DNA of 64,000 bases from Phellopilus nigrolimitatus (GCA_021029095.1 JAJOHG010000108.1:1-64000), one strand, 5' to 3'; counted from the stretch's first letter, positions 20,350-31,115 are shown. Notes: generated from the letters alone by a model not told the origin. Translations and numbers: made by a program.

Positions 20350-22243
20350 ACCCGTGGAAGGCTGCGGGTTCGGCGAGATGGGCTCGACGACCGACGATAG
20401 CCGTTCTTCTTGAGATCCGCCGACACCGTCACGGCCGAGTGCGCATTTGCCATCGCGCCGGTCCTAGTCCGTGCGCCTCCTCTCCGGCTTGAACTGTCCC
20501 TCGCTCCAGCAGTTGCGGCTGATGTCGATGGCGTGCCCGCACTACCTATCGCTGTCGCCGGACGGAAGCTCAGGCGCGGCTTGTAAGACGCCTGGCGTAC
20601 ATGCGAGTACTTGCTGTGATACGCGAAGAGCTGCAGCGAAAGTAATACATCCTCTTCGCGGAACGGACCCGACTCCTCCGCACCGTAATGATGGTGGCGG
20701 TAGTGATGATGATGCGTCGCACACGGGGTGGGTCGATCGCTGCCAGTGAAGGCGGGACAACAGGAGGAGCAGGTAATGCGAGGGCACCGCGCGTCGCTTG
20801 AGCGAGAGATTCGAGGTTCGACCCCCTCGCGGCGCCGAAAGCAGGCGAGCTCTGCGCTAGACCTGCATTCGCGCCGTCCGCGCGGAAGGCAGCGGGATAG
20901 GCATTGGTGGGTGTGCATGCGCGTGCATGGGTAAGCGCGCCGGGACAACACACGGTGTGAGCTCTTCTCGCCCGTGCACGAGGCAGCGGTGATGGTGGTG
21001 CTCGCGCGTCATGTTGCGGGTATTGAGGTTAGGGTATTCGCGCATGTGCGCGACGTGGCATCGATCGCGCCGGGCGCGCCAGGCGGGGCGCCCAGCGCCA
21101 AGTCGTCGTTGACGTTTTGTTCGAACGCCACGGTCCCATCAGACACACCGTCGTCCACCGCGCTCGTGTTGATGATGATGTGCGCATCGAGGTCGACGTC
21201 GAGAGTATCGGAGGCTCCGGCCACGGCTACACCGGCCGCACCTGCTCCTGCTGGGGATGGCGAGTCGGAGACGAGTCTGTCGTGGATGTGAAAAGGATGG
21301 TGGGGCCGGCATGCTCTCGTCCGCGTCCTAATCCTGCGTCATCGACGTCTCCATCCGCGTCCTCCTCGGTCTCCGTGTCCGGTCGCGATGTCGACGTGGA
21401 CGGCGTTGCAGACTCAGCAACGCGCCCATGTACGGTGCGACTCCGCGACATTACCGGTCCTGGCATGGGCAACTCTTGTGAACGATCACCGACATCTACG
21501 TCCCAGTTATGTCGCGCCACCACGGTGCCCGAGCGGTGCCGTCCAGGGACAGTAACCGTGCCTGCCGGCATCCCAGAGCCCAGCGGCGTAGCATTTGCAG
21601 AAGTGTCAGTTGACACTGTCTCTGCATCCGAAGTGGCGACGTTCGTCCTTTAGGGCGGCGTCAGGTGAGTAAGCGCAAGAAAGTCAAGAAACTGAATTTA
21701 CCTCGACAATACAATCGCGAGAGACCATTCTCTCGCGAGAAGGCGGACAAGCTCCCGTGCTTGCTCTCGTTGGCGCTGCTCGAGCTGCTGCTGCCGCCGC
21801 CTGAACTATCTTCCTTCGCGGGTCTCGCGCGGAATGCCGCTCGCGCTCGCACTGGGGCCGACAGCGAAGCTTTTCGATGCGAGCCAAGCCTCGAGAACGC
21901 AGCCAACGACCTCCAGCGTGCCCGCCTGCACGACGCGACTCCGTATGGGCTCCAATCCCCGTACGCCGATGTCGACCACGCATTGAAATGCGAGCGAAAA
22001 GCGGTATGCGGCGTGCCGGTCAAAGGATTTGGGATTGAGAGTCGGAGTGGGCGGCGGGCGGGGAAGTCCAGGGGGCGAGAGGCCGTAAATGGCGGAGGGG
22101 TTCTCTGGCGGCGGTGGGGAGAGACAAAAATCGCGCAGGAGGCGGACAAGGCGCTCCAGGCCGCCGTCGCAGGTGAGGATCTCCCCGAAGTGCGCCATTC
22201 GCGGATGGCTGGCGCGCGGAAGGGAGGACATGCGATCGAGGCG
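20350..22243 (-). pseudogene. samB: SamB/Mub1-like protein, N-terminal and middle part (copy B), broken
   Basis: Begins after the module M copy 5 intron with RMSSLPRASHPRMAHFGE, then ILTCDGGLERLVRLLRD, FDRHAAYRFSLAFQCVV and DIGVRGLEPIRSRVV (the armadillo-like region characteristic of SamB/Mub1) and VVGCVLEAWLASKSF. A low-complexity acidic region follows at 21660-20970 (TETEEDADGDVDDAG; SDTLDVDLDAHIIINTS), then near 20950-20400 SNLESLAQATRGAL and REEDVLLSLQLFAYHSKY. The MYND finger, present in copy A, is missing: after about 20400 the sequence turns into other debris. Frame changes fall near 21690, 21230, 20960 and 20690. Copies A and B together cover nearly the whole family layout, so a complete parent gene probably exists elsewhere in the genome. 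Confidence 0.82.
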
Positions 22244-22640
22244 CTGAAGCAGTCGTCAGCATCGTGCTCGCGCTCAGACATTTTCACTACGTACCTAGAT
22301 CTTCGATTCATATAACCCTCCCTTTCCAGCTTGTCCAAGCGCTCGGGCTCGCCAGCAGAAGACGGCCTTGATCAACCAACGCGATGGGATGCGGCCAAGT
22401 TACTGCCGTTGCTGTTGTTGTTGCTGCCGCTGCCGAGGCATGATTCTCGCATCTAGACAGATGGTTTGCAGATTAGCATACTAAGGGCATGAAGGCAAAT
22501 AAACAACTTACGAATAGACAGCGACACGCGGAGCGTGTTCGAGAAGTCGAGAGGTTGACAGTCGAGACGAAGACGAAGACGAAGACGAAGACGAAGACGA
22601 AGCCGGAAGATTGACACCAACCCTACCGAGCGCATCCGGC
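22244..22640. repeat. Module M, copy 5 of 7 (right end truncated)
   Basis: Candidate intron 22244-22294 (GTACGT...CTGACGAC...TTCAG) leads directly into the samB copy B exon. ATG at about 22440 on the minus strand with Gln codons. The plus-strand part stops after an expanded GAAGAC microsatellite (22565-22602) and lacks the plus exon and intron. From 22640 to 22760 unrelated sequence precedes the FunK1 inverted repeat. Confidence 0.8.
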
Positions 22641-22942
22641 GTCTGTGAGTATTTTTGAGCATTCAAGTTCCCAGCAGTAGATGAGTTTATAAGATAAGGG
22701 TTAGATATAGAGTCTGATAGAATTCAACTTTCCAGTCCAGCGGCTATACGATGAGAAAAGAGCAACGACACGTGCGCACGCGTAAAGGCCGGCCCTAACC
22801 TTTGACATCGCACCACAGCCACCAGAACATTCACGTGACACTGCGTCGGCGACTTGAATTTCATTAATGGCCTTGACACGCGTGTCAGACGCTTTGTTCC
22901 TGCACCTTCTTGTCCTCAACACACCTCCATCTCGACCTGATC

Positions 22943-25825
22943 ATGTCCGCCTCTGGTGAGTAGTGGCTGCTCTCTGAAAGTGTCACATATCCTAACTTTA
23001 TGAACCTTTGCAGCAGAAATGTCCCAGCCGGACGAGTCGGCCCAGTCCGTGCATAGTACACCGTCCAAGGCCCGTGCCAAGTCAGAGAAGTACACGAAAG
23101 AAAGCATGGACGACGATCTCAGAAATGACGTTCTCAATTATACGTGCAAGGGGATCCCTTTCAACGACTTCCTGAAACTTGCTTTCAATCTCACGGAAGA
23201 AGAACACGCTAAACTTCTGAATGACGTCGAACTCTGGGCCGTACATGACAGCGAGGAGTACAAGACGGAGTTGAGAAAGTTTGTGGCTCATCGAAAGGAG
23301 GATCAGTTGTACAAACCGTTCGTGAATATGGGGAATATGATTCTCAAACGTGCCGAATCCGAGAGAAACATGGCGAACGAAAGGAGGATCAAGCTGCTTC
23401 AAGTTGAGAAGGAGAAGATGCCTGGCGGTTATGCGGACAGGAAACCCGATGTCGTGCTAGCTCCGGACAACGCCTACGGGAAAAAGGACATGGTTAAGGT
23501 CGACGCGGGTCGTCGGAAGGCTGAGAGGAAGCACAAACACGTCGGGGAGGCAAGCGCGGGCGCGAAGGATGTCGTTGGAGCTGTAGAGGCCACTAGCGCC
23601 ATCCTGGACACAGGAGATGCGGACGCGAACGATGTCTGCAGCGCCCAGTCTAAGGATGTCATCGAAGCGGATTCATTCGCCAAAGGCAAGTCCGAAGATC
23701 GAGGCGGATTGACACAGGTCCGAGTCAATTGGCTAAGTACATTGCTGCCCTTCGAATTCAAGCAAAAGGTTAACAGCACTTCGGAGAAGGCGGACGAGGA
23801 GGATGTTAGTAATGGAGAACGATCCGGGGAGATAGGGTCGACAGACACATCGAGGTCGGGTCAAACGAGTAAAGGGAAAGGAAGGAAGCGCCCTGCAGAG
23901 GACGAGGCAGACGAAGAGTATTCGAGTGGGAAGCGCAGCTCCGCTAGTTCGTCCAAGCGTGGCAGGGGTAGTTCCTCCGAGCGTGGCAAGGGTAGTTCCT
24001 CCAAACGCGGCACGAGCAATTCCTCCAAGCGCGGCACGGGCAGTTCCTCCAAGCGCGGCACGGGCAGTTCCTCCAAGCGCGACACGGGCAGTTCCTCCAA
24101 GCGCGACACGGGCAGTTCCTCCAGACAACCTACAGGGAATGCATCTAATTCTGGAAGGCCTAGGAAGTCGAGTGCGATTAAGATACCGCCCATGTCCACA
24201 GACGGAGGTCAAGGATCTTCGGGAGGACCGAGCGACATCGGCATGCCTACCGGCGATGTATCTATGAACACGCCTACATCGGAAGGTCCATCGGAAGTCG
24301 TCATGCGCTGCAGCGCTTATCGCGAGCATATGCCAGGAGCAACAACGGAGCCTCCAGCATCCGCGAACATACCTATAGCCCCCAAAACCGCCAATTCAGT
24401 GAGGGTCCAACTTGCGAGCTACGTTGCAGAGGTGTTTAGCGCCCGCGGCGACCGTAAATTCGCCTTTGGAGTTCTTGTCGAGGGGAACAGTATCACTTTG
24501 TTTTTCTACCATCGCTCGGCGATCATTGAAGCGGACCCTTTCGACATCGCGAGTAATCCGACATATTTCGCCCTTCTTCTCCTTATGTTCTATCGCGACC
24601 TTCCTGACCTCGGTTTCAACGAGATCATGGGATACTGTAATCCATTCGATTTCGCGGACGAATCTACAAACAAACTGCAGTCTGGTCTGCTGGAACCTGT
24701 CACGGGCTCGGACACACCGTTGGACATTAGCAAGGTCGTTTTGGGGGAGAAACTAACCTCCCCCTACTGTTTAATCGGACGCGGAACGTCCGTCATCAAA
24801 GCGAACATAGATGGATATAAACTAGTGATCAAATTCAGCTGGCAAGCCAAGACTCGGAAAAACGAGGACGAATTCATCCTGGATGCGCGAACGCTGCTCG
24901 ATATCATCAAGCACATCCCGGAGATATTTGGGAAAGTTGTGGTGAATGACATGACACCAGTCGCCAAGCTCCGAGACGCCTGCATGACAAAGGGCGAGAT
25001 CTTCGAAGTGAGGGAGTTTCGGGCTCTCGTCATGAGGGAGTACTTTCGTATCTATGATCTCAAACCGAAGGACTTCTGGGCTGTGATAGTCCAGATTGTT
25101 AAATGTGAGTGATGTGTCTTCTTCGGCGCGAGGTGGTTGTTGAACGTATTATAGGTCTGCATACGCTATTCGTTCGATTGAAGATGCTGCACGGGGACAT
25201 CAGTATCAGTAACATCGCGTTCTATTTGAGTGAAAAGAACGAGATCGTCGCCGTCCTGCTCGATTTCGATCTGGCATCGTACTTTCCGTTTAAGCAGTCA
25301 AGCAACCACCGCACTGGGACAGCGCCGTTCATGGCTCGAGAAGTGCTCGACCTCAGCAACAAAGAATTCACCCGTGGGTTTCATCACGAGCTTGAGTCTG
25401 CCTTCTATACCGTTGTCTGGCACGGCGTTGGATATAAGGGTTACAAAATACCCAAGAAGGGTGACATTCTGGCTGATTGGAGGAAGGGTTCTTGGAAGAA
25501 AATTTTGGGTGCGAAACGATCATTCATCAGAGAACCAAGCACAATGATGGAGGTCCTTGATTATATCGAAGACAAGGAACTTCGAACTCACTGTCAAGGA
25601 ATTGGAACTTGTTTTCATGATGCGAGCGCAGAGGTCACTGCTCAACAGAAATTGGCCAACATTAAATGGCGCAAGCTGTCATTCCAGGAGAAATTAGAAG
25701 CAGCCGATGTTACGACACAGGTAGCTGCTATGACTGCTCCCCCGGTTACTTATGCCGAGTGGATGAAAGGTGCCGATGAAGATCCGTCGTGCACTTGTTG
25801 TCAGCCACCGGGCGACACGCAATGA
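22943..25825 (+). CDS. FunK1-family protein kinase (left copy)
   Basis: Exons 22943-22955, 23014-25104 and 25155-25825 (introns 58 and 50 bp, GT...AG) give 924 residues starting MSASAEMSQPDES. The start was chosen because the 13-base first exon puts the long frame in phase and is conserved in the mirror copy. Residues 1-430 are charged and low in complexity, with eight 8-residue SSSKRGTG-type repeats at about 315-375. The kinase part follows: LASYVAEVFSARGDRKFAFG, LIGRGTS loop near 590, Lys in LVIKFSW near 610, catalytic HGDISISN near 714, DFD in place of DFG near 738 (usual in FunK1) and GTAPFMAREVL. A CTCC pair lies at the tail. FunK1 substrates are not established. No break is seen; a working gene is likely. 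Confidence 0.9.
23945..24128 (+). repeat. 24-bp coding tandem repeat
   Basis: Eight units of 24 bases inside the FunK1 exon code for SSSKRGRG, SSSERGKG, SSSKRGTS, NSSKRGTG, SSSKRGTG, SSSKRDTG twice and SSSRQPTG. The unit number and order are the same in the mirror copy (about 33255-33438). Confidence 0.9.
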
Positions 25826-26180
25826 CCAGCTTGCTCAGAAGTGCCTCTACTCATGAATTATCTCCTTGTAGGTAGTCCACGTTAATTAGCATTTCAACAT
25901 TAGTTCACGAATGGTAGCCATTCGCGACTGTGTATCGTAACTTAGACAACATTGGATTATAATAGCTGTGTTCCGCTTGATACACAATGATCACCGAATG
26001 TACATGGAAATACAAGAGGTGCTGCCTCGCCGTCTTCCTTGGACCGAAAACAGATTCTGAATTTATGTGATCGGTCTGTGTGACAGATGTGTATGCTCGA
26101 AAAGTGATAAGTAAATTTCGTTTTATTGCCGAGTTGATGGCACCTATTATTCTGACGCTTGAAGGATCGATCGAGTTCTT

Positions 26181-26640
26181 TGAAAACTCAAAATTGCGGT
26201 AGAGATACGAAATCAATTAAGACCTGACTGCACGTTCGAGAGTTTTCTCATTGTCCCATGGGTTCCTAAACAAAACATGTTCGCACAGTATCTGAGTGCG
26301 TATCGTGGTTCACTGCCGAGCGAGTTCAAACAATGGTGGTATTGTGAGCTCACCACGAAAGACGTGTGGCACCGCTCTGTCACTGCTAAAACCGTGCTCG
26401 AGTTAAGCACGGAATACATTTGACTAAGACTTTGGTTGTGGGCCATTGCTACGCATGGCAAGTTACGATTCCTTTTTTTTCCACAGTCAATCCTTGCCAT
26501 TTGCTTTAGGGTATATTAGAACACATGCATTCTAGACAAATAAGAAACAAAAACTATGTAAATGGGGGGGTTAATTGTACACAATGACAGACGGTTGCAT
26601 GTAACATGCTATCAGATTTCAATATAGACAGAAACACGTA
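26181..26640. other. Start of spacer between FunK1 arms; no gene seen
   Basis: No convincing coding frame. A stretch at about 26422-26478 (TTGGTTGTGGGCC, then a TACGCA core, then GGCAAGTTACGATTCC and a T run) recurs at 43706-43762, so it is a short dispersed repeat. The rest is of ordinary composition. Confidence 0.6.
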
Positions 26641-27030
26641 TTCACATTCTTAATCAAATTCTTACTTTCTCTCCCGCTTTGTCTCAAATCACAAGTAGAA
26701 CATGGAGCCCGAAGATTCTCATGGACACCACGCCCCACGGCTATTTCGGCCCGCGCATGATCTGCGCTTCATTCATGGTACTGTCCTTGCTGCCCGAAGG
26801 AGGGAAAGGATCTCATGGAGATACTGCCGTATACGCCGGTGGGACCAGCCACACGCTCTTCGTCGCGGGCGCCCATAGGTAGCTCGTGTCGTGTGCACAC
26901 TGTTGGATCTCGTCCGCGGAAAGACGGTCTCCATCGAATATGACCGCGTGACGCATCGCGCGCACGGTGACCTGCTGCCCTGCGTGCGCCTGCAAGTAGA
27001 AAAGTATAAGTCAAAGTCATAGACGGCAGT
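26640..27030 (-). other. Unidentified coding-like fragment in spacer
   Basis: A minus-strand stretch reads HAGQQVTVRAMRHAVIFDGD, then RLSADEIQQCAHDTSYLW and KSVWLVPPAYTAVS before a stop near 26816. It follows the sulfite oxidase fragment in the same orientation. The composition is protein-like but no family is recognised. It could be the degraded end of the oxidase gene or another captured piece. Confidence 0.35.
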
Positions 27031-27766
27031 GGCGCCTTGATCGACGAGCGTCCCGGCCTTCGTGTTCGACGACTTGTGGGCCCGCCCGGACCTCGTCGGG
27101 TAGAAGCGCGCGCGGCGCCGCTTCCCACAGATCGCACTAGTACGCTTAGTGCTCTCGTCGACGGGCAGCTAGATGTGCCAGAGGCATCATGCGAAGTAGT
27201 GCTAGTTCCGCGGCGTCAGAACGGTGTGCGTGTTACGGTATAGGTAGTTTAGTCTGCGGGGCGCACCTTCTCTGTCAGGTTCTCCTCCTGGACCGCAGAC
27301 CAGACGTGTCCGCTGCAGACAGAATAAAAAGGACATGAGCCGCATACCGCGCCGAGAAACGATGCACGTACCCGTCAGGCGAGACCTCGACGCGCTTGAC
27401 TCAGTTCCCGCCCCGCTGTACGCCAAGTTCTCCAGCTCTGTCATGCCATCGTGCCCGATCACCAGCTTGTCCGTCGGGCGGATGATCGCGCTCGAGTGCT
27501 CGAGACGGGCATGTTCTGGATCGAGTACTTCGCGTTCTGCTTGCCGATAATCCTGGCGCTGCAGGGGGCTCATCGACGGCTCCGCCAGCATGTTCACGCG
27601 GTAGACCCACTTGCAGCTGCGCGCGCCGATGTAGCCCGTCACGACGACACACAGCGGCGCGCCGTGGCAGAGGCTGCCCGTTCATCTCTTACGTGAGCAA
27701 CACCTTCTCGTTTATGCGTGCCTTGCGCCACGGCGCGGACACCGCGTAGTTGAACACCTGTCATCG
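27031..27766 (-). pseudogene. Sulfite oxidase (molybdopterin enzyme), C-terminal part, broken
   Basis: Sulfite oxidase converts sulfite to sulfate with a molybdenum cofactor. Seen in order: VFNYAVSAPWRKARINEKVL, EMNGQPLP, VVVTGYIGARSCKWVYRVN, MLAEPSMSPLQRQDY, ending in an intron near 27320, then HVWSAVQEENLTEK, another intron, and a damaged segment reading YFA stop CLWHI stop LPVDE that matches the family's YAWRLW...DLPVD region. Breaks: a TAA before EMNGQPLP, a frame change directly after it, and the stops just named. The Moco-binding N-terminal domain is absent; its place is taken, in frame for a few codons, by a mitochondrial carrier fragment whose junction is at about 27766. Confidence 0.82.
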
Positions 27767-28595
27767 CGACGGTGCCGGCGGCGAAGCTTGCGGTGAAGTG
27801 TCAGTAGATGTTGTCGTTGAAGTACGGCGTCTTCAGCAGCTCGGCTTTGAAGTAGTCGTACCTGCGATAATCGACCGTTAGGCTATCTGTATCAAAGAAA
27901 GCTGCTGCTGTGGGAGAACGCACGAAGCGAGTTGCGACGCATTCATCAGTGTTGCACGGAATATATTTGGGGTGCGCGAGTGAGAGAGGAGGGTCCATTA
28001 TCGCGAACCATCTATAAACCGGACGAGATTAAGAAACAGCAAGTACGTGGCGATAAGAATAGATGAAAGCCAGAGCGCAGAAACGAGATTCTAAAACAAG
28101 ATATAGACACACCCGGTAGAATCCGTCAGAACAGTTCTTGTAGTTTAGCCGTTTCTCTGGAGGTTTCGCAAAGTCGCCTTGAAGGCGAACCTAAACATTA
28201 AAGGAGATGTTTGATTTGAGTGATACTTAGAAGGAAAATCTAACGCGAAGCATAATAATCTCTGAAGACGAGCCAGTTATTAATAATGCAAAACAAGTCG
28301 TAACGGTCCATACACTTACCTACCAGGTTTCCTACAAAGCCCGCAATGCCTCCAGCTAAATGGCAAAGTTTCAGTCCTCAATCGGTATAGTTAGACACCT
28401 TGTAGCGCACCCATGCTCCAACAGCGCCAGCTTCCAAGCAGGCGAATTGGGACCTAACACGAGACATTATATAAGTCGCATGAAACAGCTGCACGTTCCA
28501 GATGAAACAGGACGCACCCTCACCGACAATCTTCTTGCTCTCGTCATACGCCCAGAAGCGGCACAGCGAGTAACTCATCTGGCTCATCCACACCC
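27767..28595 (-). pseudogene. Mitochondrial dicarboxylate-carrier-type protein, fragment, broken
   Basis: Mitochondrial carriers have three repeats of two membrane helices. Recognisable pieces, in order: QMSYSLCRFWAYDESKK (end of the first repeat), PNSPAWKLAL, AGGIAGFVGNLV (start of the second repeat), VRLQGDFAKPPEKRLNYKN, MVRDNGPSSLTR, PNIFRATLMNASQLAS in a shifted frame, YDYFKAELLKTPYFND and HFTASFAAGTVA (start of the third repeat). The set fits DIC1-type dicarboxylate carriers. Several short introns separate the blocks. Breaks: TGC to TGA before HFTAS, and frame changes near 27960 and 28430. The first repeat's P-x-D/E-x-x-K motif is missing, replaced by the reductase fragment at about 28595. 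Confidence 0.8.
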
Positions 28596-29062
28596 GTGCG
28601 CCTTCCCGTTCTCGATGCTGTCCTTTGCCGTCGTCTTCTTATCGCGGAACTCAATCCCGAGCACCGTTCTCGCCTTCGCGTTGTTGTACCAATAATCGGA
28701 TTCGAAGCTCTTCCCAGCGCCTGGCGTGCCAGCAGGCACGGTAACCCCTGGGAGCTTGACCTCGTTCACGGCATCGACTGTAAGCCTAATGCGTCAGTCA
28801 GAATTGTAAACGGTAAGAGCATGGTTAAACCGGGAAAACACGTACACGAGTCCTGCCAGATGAACGCGCCGGCGGACAGGATGAAGCGCTGCCCGCCTGT
28901 CGCGGGCACCTCGAGCGCGCGCACGTGGCCGAGCGAGACGTCGCGCACGTCGGCCCACGAGGCCTGCACTTCGCGAGCTCCTCTGGCGTCTTCTTCTACG
29001 TCAGGATTGCCTCGTAGAAGAGCGCGACGCTGCTCCTCCGCACGCGCCGGGTCCGAGCTGTC
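28596..29062 (-). pseudogene. Gre2-like NAD(P)-dependent reductase, C-terminal part, broken
   Basis: The C-terminal half of an extended short-chain dehydrogenase of the Gre2/ketoreductase kind: LFYEAILT stop KKTPEELA, then in another frame WADVRDVSLGHVRALEVP, ATGGQRFILSAGAFIWQD, an intron (about 28789-28851), NEVKLPGVTVPAGTPG, then KARTVLGIEFRDK and KDSIENGKAHG. VDVRDV and ARTVLGIEFR are typical for the family. The NAD(P)-binding N-terminal domain with the GxxGxxG loop and the catalytic YxxxK are not here. An internal stop, a frame change and an out-of-phase splice junction show decay. The upstream side is a samB C-terminal fragment and the downstream side the carrier fragment. Confidence 0.75.
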
Positions 29063-30062
29063 GCCGTAGTACGATAATAGGAATCGACATGCTCGTCGCT
29101 GGCGGACCGCCGAGTGTTGCCCGGGCCAAATAGAGGTTACAGGATTTGCCGGTGCGGTCGTATTTGAGTTGGCGCTGGGCAAGCCCACAACGCGAGCACG
29201 GCCTTGCGCAATTCCGTAGTGGTTTGTGTTCGAAAGCAAAACAAGTCTCTGAGAATTCAATAGAAAACTGACTGAATGTTAACTCACCGTGGCGCTCTCT
29301 AACCCGGGCCAACCGGCGCCCTACCCTGCCATGCGCGACCATCGACACCGTGCGCCCTCCCAGCCCACTTCCAATTCAAACATCGACACTGGCCGCCCCA
29401 CCTTCCGTGGTGTCGCCGTCGCCTTCAGTATTCTGACCCCATCCACGTTCTCGCAGTCGGCGGTAATGGGCATCGCGACAAGCATTGGCGGGCGCGCGGG
29501 CGCGTGCGCATGCATGGGTAAACTCGCCAAGACAGCAAGCGGCGTGAGTTCTTCTCGGCCGTGCGCGTGGCTGTGGTGACGATGGTGCTCGCGCGTCATG
29601 TTGCGGGTACTGTGGGATAGGGTATTTGTGCATGTGCACGGCGCGGCATTGATCGCGCCGGGCGCGCGAGGTGGGGCGGACCATCGCCAAATCGTTGTTG
29701 ACGTTTTGGTCGAGCGTCACAATCCCATCAGAAACGCCGTCGTCCTCCGTGTCTGTGTTGATGATGATGCGCGCATGAAGGTCGTCATCAAGAGTATCGG
29801 AGGCCCCGGCCGTGTCAACACCGACCGTACCTGCTGCTGGCCAACAGTCATCGAGGATGTGGTATGCGGTGTACCGGTCAAATGATTTGGGGTTGAGTGG
29901 GAGTGGGCGGCGAGCGGGAAAGTCCAAAATGCAAGAGGCCGTAGATGGCGGAGGGGCTCTCTGCGGCGGTGGAGAGAGACAAAAATCGCGCAGGAGTCAG
30001 ACGAGGCGCTCCAGGCGGTCGTTGCAGTGAGAATGTCCTGGATGCGCGGCGAGGTCGAGTTG
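29063..30062 (-). pseudogene. samB: SamB/Mub1-like fragment (copy C), internally deleted
   Basis: From about 30060 a frame-shifted DILT...RLERLV piece and RDFCLS are followed by AIYGL, NPKSFDRYTAYHI and SDTLDDDLHARIIINTDTED, GVSDGIVTLDQNVNNDLA, matching copy B but with a deletion that removes the armadillo region. Then 29600-29420 matches 21010-20880, and 29420-29063 matches 9330-8860, the C-terminal tail of copy A. The MYND finger is absent. The copy is a patchwork of three samB parts placed in the right order, ending at the reductase fragment. Confidence 0.72.
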
Positions 30063-30310
30063 TTTGGTCAATGTCGAGTATGGCAGTTGAGACCATGCGA
30101 CAGGTTGCGATAAAGTTGTTGTTGCTGCTGTTGCTGTTGATGCTGTTGCTGCGGCTGCTGCGGCTGCTGCGGCTGCTGCTGCATGATTTTCGCACCTAGA
30201 CAGATAGTCTACAGATTAGTACGCTAAGGGATCGAAGAAAGAGAAACAACCTACATGTGCACAGTGACACGCGAAACGAAGTCGAGAAATCAAGAAATCA
30301 AGAAGCTTGA
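30063..30310. repeat. Module M, copy 6 of 7 (truncated at both ends)
   Basis: Keeps only the middle: minus-strand ATG at about 30183 with a run of Gln codons, the CCTAGACAGATAG block and the start of the GAGAAATC purine repeat. The minus-strand intron and the plus-strand exon are missing. The left edge abuts samB copy C. The right 150 bases (30310-30464) show nothing recognisable. Confidence 0.75.
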
Positions 30311-30464
30311 GGCCAACAGATCGACTCGCGCAAATCGAGCGTCGATCTCTCCGGGCCGGACGGAGATCAGGACGGACGTCGTAATGTCAGCGACTCCCTT
30401 CTCCATGCGGATCTCGGCCATCCTCGCGCTGGAGTGGCCAAGGATGACGTCCGTGTTGCATCCT

Positions 30465-30771
30465 AGAAACTGTAGATTTAAATTCGGGCTCTTATTTTGT
30501 TCTTGTTGTTTCTTGCAACTTATAATCCAATTATTTCGGTATTCGTTTTCGGAGATCAGCAGCTGAACGAAGGAGCGAAAGAGCCACAGCGGGCAAAATT
30601 ATATACATCCCAACTTTTAAAGAGCGCGTCCGCAGCTGGCGCAGCGGGCATGGTACACGTTTTGATATTAGCCAAGCCGAAACTCGATCCCACTCGAAGT
30701 GCCCCTCGGCAGCCCACCGAGTCGTATGTGCACTCACACATCCGCGAAAGAAACGGTAATGAGAATGAAAC
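30465..30771. repeat. sec61 3'-flank repeat (R), copy 2 of 3
   Basis: Matches 19818-20130 and 62625-62960. It directly adjoins the stop codon of the minus-strand sec61-alpha fragment (30772), which identifies R as sec61 3' flank. Confidence 0.8.
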
Positions 30772-31115
30772 CTAGCCCAGAAAGTCACCGAACGCGGCCA
30801 TCTCGGGGCTACTCGATTCGCAAATGCCGATTTCCCGGTCTGAAAGTGTGGTAAGTAAAAGAACACGATGATAAACAAGGGAAAGGACGCACAGCTGTAG
30901 ATGATGGTAACGACCATGAGTATACCAGTGTTGCTGCCAAAAGCACCCATGAGATCGGCGGCGCCGGAGGTAAGGCCGAGGATGGCGCCACTGAAGGCAG
31001 CTGCCATCGAGATAACACGCTTCAGTACCTTGTACATCGAACCCTCCGGTGACCGGCCATGACAATCCGCTGGTCGTTGAGCTGCTTCGCGATGTCGAGC
31101 GGACCCGAGCCAGAC
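30772..31115 (-). pseudogene. Sec61-alpha translocon subunit, 3' end, broken
   Basis: Sec61-alpha forms the ER protein channel. The last two exons are present: LDIAKQLNDQRIVMAGHR, then after a lost base MYKVLKRVISMAAAF, SGAILGLTSGAADLMGAFG and NTGILMVVTIIYS, then an intron (about 30847-30893) and EIGICESSSPEMAAFGDFLG ending at 30772. This is the tenth membrane segment and cytosolic tail of the family. A single-base loss after GHR puts KVLKRV out of frame, and the rest of the gene is absent. It lies against the right FunK1 arm. Confidence 0.87.

Larger units (their letters stand above)
22761..26180. repeat. Large inverted repeat, left arm (FunK1 segment)
   Basis: Inverted match to 31195-34622. 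From about 22770 to 24734 I found no difference by eye in the stretches compared; from 24735 onward substitutions appear and the second large exon and 3' flank are clearly diverged. Homology fades near 26180. The arm holds one complete FunK1 gene with promoter and 3' flank. Confidence 0.92.

Noticed and set aside
20810..20830. GGTTCGA-type sequence as a tRNA T-loop
   Set aside because: It lies in samB coding sequence (LESLAQ) and no acceptor or anticodon stem can be drawn around it; a similar hit at 10250 is in the same coding position.
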